Shown: piece after piece, positions 57,199-64,000 of the stretch
Layout of the letters: each line of letters opens with the position of its first letter
How positions within the stretch are numbered: position 1 is the first letter of the stretch
NCBI RefSeq assembly: GCF_012034935.1
Contig: NZ_JAATEN010000007.1
Location: 1 to 64,000 of the forward strand
Length of the DNA stretch: 64,000 nucleotides
Source: Streptomyces zingiberis
Lineage (GTDB): Bacteria > Actinomycetota > Actinomycetes > Streptomycetales > Streptomycetaceae
Direction: 5' to 3'
Translations under genes and position numbers: made by a program
The notes under the pieces: model-generated
The model's database searches: none
What the model saw: the letters and a program-made list of their open reading frames with translations, nothing else
What the model was told of the DNA's origin: nothing

Positions 57199-58485
57199 GT
57201 GACCGACGCCCAAGAGACCGCAGAAGACCGTACGCTGCGCATTCCCGGGGGCGCTCCCCCGGACGCCCCCGTCCATGACGCGCCGGTCCCCTTGCTGGAG
57301 CCCCGTGAGGGCATTCCCCCCGTGACGGCCTCCCCCGCGGAACTGGACCGGGTGGTCGCGGCCTTCGCCGCCGGCACCGGCCCCGTCGCCGTGGACGCCG
57401 AGCGCGCCTCCGGCTACCGCTACGGCCAGCGCGCCTACCTCGTGCAGCTCCGCCGCGCGGGCGCGGGTACCGCGCTCATCGACCCGGTCGGCTGCCCCGA
57501 CCTCTCCGCGCTGGGTGACGCGCTCTCCGGTACGGAGTGGGTGCTGCACGCCGCGGGGCAGGACCTCCCCTGTCTCCGCGAGATAGGCATGCGGCCCACG
57601 GAACTGTTCGACACGGAGCTGGCCGGGCGGCTCGCCGGCTTCGCCCGGGTGGGTCTCGGCGCCATGGTGGAGAAGGTACTCGGCTTCGCGCTGGAGAAGG
57701 GCCACTCCGCCGTCGACTGGTCGACCCGGCCGCTCCCCGAGCCCTGGCTGCGCTACGCCGCGCTCGACGTGGAGCTGCTGGTGGATCTGCGGGACGCGCT
57801 GGAGGAGGAGCTGGACGGCCAGGGGAAGCTGGCGTGGGCGCGTCAGGAGTTCGCGGCCATCGCCGCCGCGCCCCCGGCCCCGCCGCGCAAGGACCCCTGG
57901 CGCCGCACGTCCGGGATGCACAAGGTCCGCCGGCGCCGGCAGATGGCCGTCGTCCGGGAGCTCTGGACGGCCCGGGACCGGATCGCGCAGCGGCGCGACG
58001 TCTCACCGGGCAAGGTGCTGAGCGACACCGCCATCGTCGAGGCCGCCCTGGCCCTGCCGCAGAACGCGCAGGCACTCGCCGCACTGCCCGGGTTCGGTCA
58101 CCGGATGGGGCGCCGGCAACTGGAGCAGTGGCAGGCCGCCGTCGAACGGGCCCGCGCGCTGCCGGAAGCCGAACTGCCGCAGCCGGGCCAGCAGCTGACC
58201 GGCCCGCCGCCGCCCCGCTCCTGGGCGGACCGGGACCCGGCGGCCGCGGCACGGCTGTCGGCTGCGCGGGCGGCGGTGACCTCGCTCGCCGAGCGCCTGA
58301 ACCTCCCGCAGGAGAACCTGGTCTCCCCCGACACCGTGCGCCGGCTGTGCTGGGAGCCGCCGGCCGAGGCCGGCCCCGAGTCCGTCACCGAGGCGCTGGC
58401 GGGGTACGGCGCCCGCCCCTGGCAGATCGAACTGACGGCCCCGCTGCTGGCCGCGGCGGTGCGGGTGAGCCCACCGGAGGACTGA
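57199..58485 (+). CDS. Ribonuclease D-like protein (DEDD exonuclease plus HRDC)
   Basis: A 428-residue RNase D homologue. The exonuclease residues are visible: VAVDAERASGYRYGQRAYLVQL, LHAAGQDLPCLRE and LRYAALDVELLVDL, close to the DEDDy pattern (Tyr and Asp in the last motif). An HRDC domain follows near residues 235-320 (VVRELWTARDRIAQRRDVSPGKVL). RNase D trims 3-prime ends of tRNA and other stable RNAs. The start is fixed by a leaderless promoter; the protein begins with 35 less conserved residues. Confidence 0.92.
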   Translation: MTDAQETAEDRTLRIPGGAPPDAPVHDAPVPLLEPREGIPPVTASPAELDRVVAAFAAGTGPVAVDAERASGYRYGQRAYLVQLRRAGAGTALIDPVGCPDLSALGDALSGTEWVLHAAGQDLPCLREIGMRPTELFDTELAGRLAGFARVGLGAMVEKVLGFALEKGHSAVDWSTRPLPEPWLRYAALDVELLVDLRDALEEELDGQGKLAWARQEFAAIAAAPPAPPRKDPWRRTSGMHKVRRRRQMAVVRELWTARDRIAQRRDVSPGKVLSDTAIVEAALALPQNAQALAALPGFGHRMGRRQLEQWQAAVERARALPEAELPQPGQQLTGPPPPRSWADRDPAAAARLSAARAAVTSLAERLNLPQENLVSPDTVRRLCWEPPAEAGPESVTEALAGYGARPWQIELTAPLLAAAVRVSPPED

Positions 58486-58825
58486 GCCGGACCGGCCCGG
58501 GCGCGGCCCACGGCACCGTCGGACACGGCCGCACGGCACCGGCCGCACCGGCGGGCAGATGCGCCGGCGGAGGCAGGGCCGGGCGGGCCGAACCGGCCGT
58601 GCGGGCCCGTCGTGCGTCGGCGTCGCTCCACCCCGCCCGTGAGGGGCGGAACGAGCCGGCCGCTCCCGCCGCCGGGCCGTGCGGTGGCGGGTGACGGGGT
58701 CCCGGGGTGTGACCTACGCCTCCCCCGGTCGGGTGACGTTGCCACCCGGTTACCGGCAAGTAGCATGGGTTTCCGGGAAGCGCGCCGCTCGGCGTACCAC
58801 CGCACCCTTTTGGAGGAGAGCCAAC
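58486..58825. other. Intergenic region before the fad operon
   Basis: 340 bp. The right third contains a good promoter (58739-58766) with a palindrome between its elements. The left part is GC-rich and shows no gene or clear terminator for the RNase D gene. Confidence 0.6.
58739..58766 (+). promoter_or_regulatory. Promoter with embedded palindrome for fadA-fadB
   Basis: TTGCCA (58739-58744), a 16-bp spacer and TAGCAT (58761-58766) form a sigma-70-like promoter. The spacer contains the perfect palindrome CCGGTTACCGG (58746-58756), and TTGCC/GGCAA (58739-58743, 58755-58759) gives a wider dyad. Such a position suits a repressor, for example one sensing acyl-CoA. Confidence 0.6.
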
Positions 58826-60046
58826 GTGCCTCGTACCGCTAGGGACGTCGTCTTCGTCGACGGCGTCCGCACACCGTTCGGCAAGGCGGGCCCGAAGGGC
58901 ATCTACCACGAGACCCGCGCCGACGACCTGGTCGTGAAGTGCATCCGGGAACTGCTGCGCCGCAACCCCGACCTGCCGCCGGAGCGGGTGGACGAGGTCG
59001 CCCTCGCCGCCACCACGCAGATCGGGGACCAGGGCCTGACCCTCGGCCGCACCGCGGGCATCCTCGCCGGGCTGCCGCAGTCCGTGCCCGGCTACTCCAT
59101 CGACCGGATGTGCGCCGGCGCGATGACGGCCGTCACCACGACCGCGGGCGGTATCGCCTTCGGCGGTTACGACATCGCCATCGCGGGCGGCGTGGAGCAC
59201 ATGGGCCGCCACCCGATGGGTGAGGGTGTGGACCCCAACCCGCGCTTCGTCTCCGAGAAGCTGGTCGACCAGTCCGCGCTCTTCATGGGCATGACGGCGG
59301 AGAACCTCCACGACCGGCTGCCGCACCTGACCAAGGAGCGCGCCGACGCCTACGCGGTGCGCAGCCAGGAGAAGGCCGCCAAGGCGTACGCCGACGGCTT
59401 CATCCAGGACGACCTGGTCCCGGTCTCGGTGCGCCGCACCACTCCGGAGGGCGGCGAGACGGGCTGGGGCCTGGCCACCGCCGACGAGCCGATGCGGCCG
59501 GGCACCACGCTGGAGATGCTGGCCGGGCTGAAGACCCCGTTCCGCCCGCACGGCCGGGTGACCGCGGGCAACGCGGCCGGGCTCAACGACGGCGCCACCG
59601 CCTCCGTCGTCGCCGCCGAGGACGTGGCCCGGGAGCTGGGCCTGCCGGTGAAGATGCGCATGGTCTCCTACGCGTTCGCCGGTGTGGAGCCGGAGGTCAT
59701 GGGCATCGGCCCGGTGCCGTCCACGGAGAAGGCGCTGGCCAAGGCCGGGCTGTCGATCGGTGACATCGGCCTGTTCGAGATCAACGAGGCGTTCGCGGTG
59801 CAGGTCCTCGCGCTGCTGGACCACTTCGGCATCGAGGACGACGACCCGCGGGTCAACCAGTACGGCGGCGCCATCGCCTACGGCCACCCGCTCGCCTCGT
59901 CCGGCGTCCGGCTGATGACCCAGCTCGCCCACCAGTTCGAGCGCCAGCCGCAGGTCCGCTACGGCATCACCACCATGTGCGTGGGCTTCGGCATGGGCGG
60001 AACCGTGATCTGGGAGAACCCGCACTTCGACGGAGGCACCAAGTGA
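58826..60046 (+). CDS. fadA: Acetyl-CoA acyltransferase (thiolase)
   Basis: A 406-residue degradative thiolase that cleaves 3-ketoacyl-CoA in beta-oxidation. The acyl-enzyme cysteine is in YSIDRMCAGAMTAV (near residue 92), the catalytic histidine in AIAYGHPLASSG and the second cysteine in TTMCVGFGMGG; INEAFAVQ is also present. GTG 58826 follows TGGAGGAGAG. Its stop overlaps the fadB start (GTGA), so the two subunits of the trifunctional complex are coupled. Confidence 0.95.
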   Translation: MPRTARDVVFVDGVRTPFGKAGPKGIYHETRADDLVVKCIRELLRRNPDLPPERVDEVALAATTQIGDQGLTLGRTAGILAGLPQSVPGYSIDRMCAGAMTAVTTTAGGIAFGGYDIAIAGGVEHMGRHPMGEGVDPNPRFVSEKLVDQSALFMGMTAENLHDRLPHLTKERADAYAVRSQEKAAKAYADGFIQDDLVPVSVRRTTPEGGETGWGLATADEPMRPGTTLEMLAGLKTPFRPHGRVTAGNAAGLNDGATASVVAAEDVARELGLPVKMRMVSYAFAGVEPEVMGIGPVPSTEKALAKAGLSIGDIGLFEINEAFAVQVLALLDHFGIEDDDPRVNQYGGAIAYGHPLASSGVRLMTQLAHQFERQPQVRYGITTMCVGFGMGGTVIWENPHFDGGTK

Positions 60047-62172
60047 GCACGACCGCAGAACTCCTCAAGGGCGCGGCGGAGCTGTTCCCCGACGAGGTCG
60101 TGACCCAGGCGCACGTCCGCCACCTCGACCTCCCCCGGGGCGCCGGCCGCTTCGCGCTCATCACCCTGGACAACGGCTTCGACCACACCAAGCCGACCAC
60201 CTTCGGCCCGCAGTCGCTGGCGAACCTGAACGCCGCGCTCGACCAGGTCGAGAAGGAGGCCGGCGCGGGCGAGATCAAGGGCGTCGGGATCACCGGCAAG
60301 CCCTTCATCTTCGCCGTCGGCGCCGACCTCAAGGGCGTCGAGCTGCTGAAGCGCCGGGAGGACGCGCTCGCCATCGGCAAGGGCGGGCACGACGTCTTCC
60401 GGCGGCTCTCCGGCCTCTCCGTGCCCACCTTCGCCTACTACAACGGCGCGGCGATGGGCGGCGGGGTCGAGGTCGGCCTGCACTGCACCTACCGCACCGT
60501 CTCCAGCGCCGTTCCCGCGCTCTCCCTGCCCGAGGTCTTCCTCGGGCTGGTCCCCGGCTGGGGCGGCTGTGTGCTGCTGCCGAACCTCATCGGCGCGGAC
60601 CGCGCGGTCAAGGTGATCATCGAGAACTCCCTCAACCAGAACAAGCAGCTCAAGGGGGAGCAGATCTACGAACTCGGGATCGCCGACGCGATCTTCGAGG
60701 GGGCGGACTTCCTGGAGGAGTCGCTGCGCTGGACCGCCGCCGTCCTCGCCGGCGAGCTCCGGGTCGAGCGCGGCGCCGTGGACCGCGACGCGGGCTGGGA
60801 CGCGGCCGTGGAGCGCGGCCGGGCGTTCGCCGACTCCAAGGTGCACGGAGCGGCGCCCGCCGCGTACCGCGCGCTGGACATCATCGCCCGCGCCAAGGAC
60901 GGGGACCTGGACGCCGGGTTCGCCGCGGAGGACGAGGCGCTGGCCGACCTCATCATGGGCGGTGAGCTGCGCAGCGGCATCTACGCCTTCAACCTGGTCC
61001 AGAAACGCGCCAAGCGGCCGGCCGGCGCCCCGGACAAGTCGCTGGCCCGCCCGGTCACCAAGGTCGGCGTCGTCGGGGCCGGCCTGATGGCCTCCCAGCT
61101 CGCGCTGCTCTTCGCCCGCCGGCTGGAGGTGCCGGTCGTCCTGACCGACATCGACCAGGAGCGGATCGACAAGGGCGTGGGGTACGTCCACGAGGAGATC
61201 GACAAGCTGCTCCTCCGCGGCCGGGTCAACCAGGACAAGGCGAACCGTCTCAAGGGCCTGGTCACCGGCTCCCTGGACAAGGCCGCAGGGTTCGGGGACG
61301 CCGACTTCGTCATCGAGGCCGTCTTCGAGGAGATGAGCGTCAAGCAGCAGGTCTTCGCCGAGGTGGAGGCGGTGGTGCCGGAGACCGCGATCCTCGCCAC
61401 CAACACCTCCTCGCTCTCCGTCGGTGAGATGGCCGCGAACCTGGCCCACCCGGAGCGGGTCGTCGGCTTCCACTTCTTCAACCCGGTCGCCGTGCTGCCG
61501 CTGCTGGAGATCGTCCGCGGTGAGCGCACCGACGACGCCTCGCTGGCCACGGCGTTCGCCGTCGCCAGGAAGCTGAAGAAGACGGCGGTGCTGGTGAAGG
61601 ACGCCCCCGCGTTCGTCGTCAACCGCATCCTCACCCGCTTCATGGGCGAGATCCAGAACGTCATCGACGAGGGCACCCCGGTGGAGACCGCCGAGCGCGC
61701 CGTCGAGCCGCTCGGGCTGCCGATGTCGCCGCTGGTGCTGCTGGAGCTGGTCGGGCCGGCGATCGGCCTGCACGTCTCCCAGACGCTCAACCGCGCCTTC
61801 CCGGAGCGGTTCACGGTCTCGGAGAACCTGGCCGCCGTGGTCAAGGCGGGCAAGCGCGGCTTCTACGTCCACGACTCCGGCAGCCCGGAGCTGGACCCGG
61901 AGGTCGCCGCGCTGCTGAAGCAGGGGGACACCGTCCTCACCGAGGAGCAGGTGCGCGCCCGGGTGCTGGACGCCGTCGCGCAGGAGATCGGGCTGATGCT
62001 GGAGGAGGGGGTCGTCGCCGAGGCGCAGGACATCGACCTCTGCCTGATCACCGGTGCCGGCTGGCCCTTCCACCTGGGCGGCGTCACGCCGTACCTGGAC
62101 CGGGAGGGTGTCTCGGAGCGGGTGAACGGCAAGCGGTTCCTCGCCCCGGGCGTCGCGAGCGTCCCGGCCTGA
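60043..62172 (+). CDS. fadB: Bifunctional enoyl-CoA hydratase/3-hydroxyacyl-CoA dehydrogenase
   Basis: A 709-residue two-module enzyme. The N-terminal hydratase (residues 1-300) has FIFAVGADLKG for the oxyanion hole, GAAMGGGVEVGLHC and LPEVFLGLVPGWGG. The C-terminal dehydrogenase has the NAD motif KVGVVGAGLMASQLALLFA near residue 345, NTSSLSVGEMA and the catalytic histidine in GFHFFNPV. With FadA it forms the beta-oxidation complex. It starts at GTG 60043 inside the fadA stop and is followed by two terminator hairpins. Confidence 0.95.
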   Translation: MSTTAELLKGAAELFPDEVVTQAHVRHLDLPRGAGRFALITLDNGFDHTKPTTFGPQSLANLNAALDQVEKEAGAGEIKGVGITGKPFIFAVGADLKGVELLKRREDALAIGKGGHDVFRRLSGLSVPTFAYYNGAAMGGGVEVGLHCTYRTVSSAVPALSLPEVFLGLVPGWGGCVLLPNLIGADRAVKVIIENSLNQNKQLKGEQIYELGIADAIFEGADFLEESLRWTAAVLAGELRVERGAVDRDAGWDAAVERGRAFADSKVHGAAPAAYRALDIIARAKDGDLDAGFAAEDEALADLIMGGELRSGIYAFNLVQKRAKRPAGAPDKSLARPVTKVGVVGAGLMASQLALLFARRLEVPVVLTDIDQERIDKGVGYVHEEIDKLLLRGRVNQDKANRLKGLVTGSLDKAAGFGDADFVIEAVFEEMSVKQQVFAEVEAVVPETAILATNTSSLSVGEMAANLAHPERVVGFHFFNPVAVLPLLEIVRGERTDDASLATAFAVARKLKKTAVLVKDAPAFVVNRILTRFMGEIQNVIDEGTPVETAERAVEPLGLPMSPLVLLELVGPAIGLHVSQTLNRAFPERFTVSENLAAVVKAGKRGFYVHDSGSPELDPEVAALLKQGDTVLTEEQVRARVLDAVAQEIGLMLEEGVVAEAQDIDLCLITGAGWPFHLGGVTPYLDREGVSERVNGKRFLAPGVASVPA

Positions 62173-62175
62173 GGA

Positions 62176-62211
62176 CGCTCCGCGGGCGGCGGGCCGTCGC
62201 CTCGCGGAGCG
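62176..62211 (+). terminator. First hairpin after fadB
   Basis: CGCTCCGCG and CGCGGAGCG form a 9-bp stem with an 18-nt loop, starting 3 bp after the fadB stop. Confidence 0.55.
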
Positions 62212-62227
62212 CAGGACAACGGAACGG

Positions 62228-62266
62228 CGGACGGGCCGGGCGGGGGTTTCCCGCCCGGCCCGTCCG
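62228..62266 (+). terminator. Main terminator hairpin after fadB
   Basis: CGGACGGGCCGGGCGGG (62228-62244) and CCCGCCCGGCCCGTCCG (62250-62266) form a perfect 17-bp stem with loop GGTTT. It is the strongest hairpin noticed in the window. No U-tract follows. Confidence 0.85.
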
Positions 62267-62365
62267 GCGTGCGGAACCGCCCCGGACCACCGCGGCGGAT
62301 GGGAACGGCTCCCTCCGGTGGTGGAAAGTTGAACCGATTCCCGTGCCGTTCACGGCCGTTGGGCC

Positions 62366-62371
62366 TATGCT
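62366..62371 (+). promoter_or_regulatory. -10-like element before the LCP gene
   Basis: TATGCT lies 110 bp before the LCP start codon in an AT-richer stretch (62320-62390). No -35 element at the right distance is evident. Confidence 0.35.
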
Positions 62372-62481
62372 GCACCAGCGGTGACATCCGCCCCCCGGAT
62401 CACCCCGGATCGGCCGCCTCCCCCCACACCCCCTCAGCTCGCCCGCGCACCGCGGGCTGTTCCGGAGAGAGGCGCTCGGAG

Positions 62482-63594
62482 ATGGCACGGACGACGGCGG
62501 ACACCGGCACGGACCCCCAGCCCCCCGCACAGGACGGCACGGCGCCACCGGCCCGCCGCCGGCGTCGCGTCTGGCGGGTGACGGTCCTCGTGCTGCTGAC
62601 GGGGCTGCTGGCGCTGGGCGGCGGCGCCTGGTGGATGTACCAGGACCTCAACGGCAATCTGGACAACGTCGATCTCGACCGCGCCCTGGGCGGTGACCGC
62701 CCCGGGAAGCAGCCGGCCGCCGGCCGGAACATCCTGCTCGTCGGGTCCGACTCGCGGGCCGGGGAGAACGCCGAGCTCGACGGCGGGAAGGTGGCCGGAG
62801 CGCGGTCCGACACCGCTTTGGTGATCCACCTCCCCCCGGGAGGGGAACGGGCCACGGCGGTGAGCATCCCCCGCGACACCCTGGTGACCCGCCCGGCGTG
62901 CACCACGGACGCGGGGCGGGAACTCCCGGAGGCCGAGCGGGTGATGTTCAACTCCGTGTACGGGACGGGCGGACCGGCCTGCGTGGTCCGGACCGTCGAG
63001 GCGCTCTCCGGCATCCGCATGGACCACTATGTGGAGATCGACTTCGCCGGGTTCCGGGAGGTCGTCGACGCCCTGGGCGGGGTCACGGTCACCACCCGCG
63101 AGCCCATCGCGGACCGGGCGACGGGGCTGCGGCTCGACGCGGGCACCCACCGGCTGGACGGTGAGGAGGCGCTGCGGTTCGTCCGCACCCGCTACGGCGT
63201 CGGGGACGGCAGCGACCTCGGCCGCATCGAACTCCAGCAGCAGTTCCTGACGGCGGTGGTCGCCGAGGTCCGGCAGCAGGGAATCCTGACCAGCCCGGCG
63301 AAGCTGTACCGCGTCGCGGACGCGGCGACGGAGGCCCTGACCACCGACTCCGGCCTGGGCACGCTCACCGACCTCGCGGACTTCGGCCGGAGCCTGGAGG
63401 GCGTCGACCCGGCCACCATGGAGACGCTCACGCTGCCCGTCCGCCCCGACGCGCGGGACCCCAACCGCGTGGTGACCGTGAAGGAGCGGGCGGACGCGGT
63501 GTGGCAGGCGCTGCGGGACGGCACACCCGTCCCCGAGGCGGCACGGGCCTCCGCCGGGGGCGAGGAGGGCGGCGGGGAGGGCTCCGGCTCCTGA
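62482..63594 (+). CDS. LCP (LytR-CpsA-Psr) family protein
   Basis: A 370-residue membrane-anchored phosphotransferase. After a basic cytoplasmic stretch (PARRRRRVWR), residues 31-53 form one membrane helix. The LCP domain shows all key residues: NILLVGSDSRAG, ARSDTALVIHL, AVSIPRDTLV and LRFVRTRYGVGDGSDLGRIELQQQFL. LCP enzymes attach secondary polymers such as teichoic acids or arabinogalactan-like glycans to peptidoglycan, outside the membrane. A short Gly/Glu-rich tail ends the protein. ATG 62482 fits a GGAG site and the usual N-terminal topology. Confidence 0.93.
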   Translation: MARTTADTGTDPQPPAQDGTAPPARRRRRVWRVTVLVLLTGLLALGGGAWWMYQDLNGNLDNVDLDRALGGDRPGKQPAAGRNILLVGSDSRAGENAELDGGKVAGARSDTALVIHLPPGGERATAVSIPRDTLVTRPACTTDAGRELPEAERVMFNSVYGTGGPACVVRTVEALSGIRMDHYVEIDFAGFREVVDALGGVTVTTREPIADRATGLRLDAGTHRLDGEEALRFVRTRYGVGDGSDLGRIELQQQFLTAVVAEVRQQGILTSPAKLYRVADAATEALTTDSGLGTLTDLADFGRSLEGVDPATMETLTLPVRPDARDPNRVVTVKERADAVWQALRDGTPVPEAARASAGGEEGGGEGSGS

Positions 63595-63822
63595 CGGCGC
63601 GGCGGCGCCGCGGTGACACGGCGCCCGGCGAGGCCACGCGGCCGGCGCCCGGGCGTCCGCCGCCGTCCGCCACCGTCCGCCGCCGGGGCTCCCGGGGACC
63701 GGCCGCCGTCCGGCCGGCCGGTCCGCCCGGGCCCCGGGATCTCTCCGCGATCTCCCCGGGGCGTCCTGCCGCGTCCCCGCGGTGGCGCCCCGGGCCCGGG
63801 GCCGCCGGGGCCGCTCCTCAGC
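63595..63822. other. Gap between convergent genes at the right end
   Basis: 228 bp of GC-rich sequence with repeated GTCCGCC motifs (about 63655-63690) and a short palindrome GCGGCGCCGC (63602-63611). No gene is supported. Confidence 0.5.
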
Positions 63823-64000
63823 TCAGAAGTCGGGCTCGGGCTCGTCGTACCCCCAGTCGGGCTCCTCCTGGGCCCAGTCCGGCTCGTCCCCGCGCGGACG
63901 CGTCCGGCCGCCGGCGGCGCCGGACGGTCCCGCGGCCCGTGACGGCCCGGTCGGCCGCGCCGTCGCCGCGCCACCACCGGCCGCCGCCGGAGCGGGCACG
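63823..64000 (-). CDS. C-terminal end of a hypothetical protein (partial)
   Basis: A minus-strand frame stays open from the right edge to a TGA at 63825-63823, giving 58 residues. The first 35 are Gly/Ala/Pro-rich; the last 23 are acidic with three similar units, DEPDWAQ, EEPDWGY and DEPEPDF. Composition and codon use fit a real protein tail. The rest of the gene lies beyond the window, so neither start nor function can be given. Confidence 0.6.
   Translation of the reverse strand, partial: VPAPAAAGGGAATARPTGPSRAAGPSGAAGGRTRPRGDEPDWAQEEPDWGYDEPEPDF

Overview
The window reads as chromosome from a streptomycete. Base composition is very GC-rich, third codon positions are almost always G or C, GTG and TTG starts are common, and several promoters sit directly on the start codon (leaderless mRNAs). 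Gene order (cys operon, murC, hemQ-hemG, PIG-V, hemE, DUF3000, LuxR regulator, RNase D, fadA-fadB) matches what I know of the Streptomyces core chromosome. I see no rRNA, tRNA, CRISPR array, insertion sequence or phage gene.

Layout. 1-2600: a GAF-domain regulator and a GNAT acetyltransferase. 2740-9324: assimilatory sulfate reduction operon (cysteine-containing leader peptide, sulfite reductase, zinc-ribbon protein, cysH, cysD, cysN, sirohydrochlorin chelatase); cysC is missing from its usual place. 9477-16807: WYL regulator and DinB protein, a glycosyltransferase, a Clp_N/HTH protein with a twin-palindrome promoter, DUF1697, a CDP-alcohol phosphatidyltransferase and an APH-like kinase. 17012-21614: a B-lectin/DUF6461 fusion, then three Roadblock/LC7-type proteins and a DUF4388-like protein with no adjacent GTPase. 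21727-24022: an exonuclease and a SAV2148-type HEPN protein. 24443-35194: glgX, treY and treZ (glycogen to trehalose), interrupted by a LysR regulator, a dihydrolipoamide dehydrogenase-like protein without its catalytic cysteines, and an FHA protein. 35317-42213: msrB, murC and neighbour, a RibD-like reductase, ZapE and a PhoX-family protein. 42647-47906: a Pth2-like protein, a DUF4142 protein and a DUF692 (MNIO) protein with a fused C-terminal domain. 47993-54978: hemQ, hemG/cgoX, a CoA-disulfide reductase-like enzyme, a PIG-V-type mannosyltransferase and hemE. 55312-64000: DUF3000, a LuxR-type regulator, RNase D, the fadA-fadB operon, an LCP protein and the tail of one more gene.

How the genes work together. 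CysDN makes APS, an iron-sulfur CysH can reduce APS directly (so CysC is dispensable), SirA reduces sulfite, and the chelatase supplies siroheme; a leader peptide suggests cysteine-responsive attenuation. GlgX, TreY and TreZ turn glycogen into trehalose. HemE, HemG and HemQ are three steps of the coproporphyrin-dependent heme route. FadA and FadB are fatty-acid beta-oxidation.

The most unusual items are the GTPase-less Roadblock cluster, the MNIO fusion without an adjacent precursor, the cysteine-less LPD paralogue whose flanks code on both strands, the B-lectin/DUF6461 fusion, the Clp_N/HTH promoter, and a recurrent family of 9-10 bp tandem repeats at the 5-prime ends of genes.
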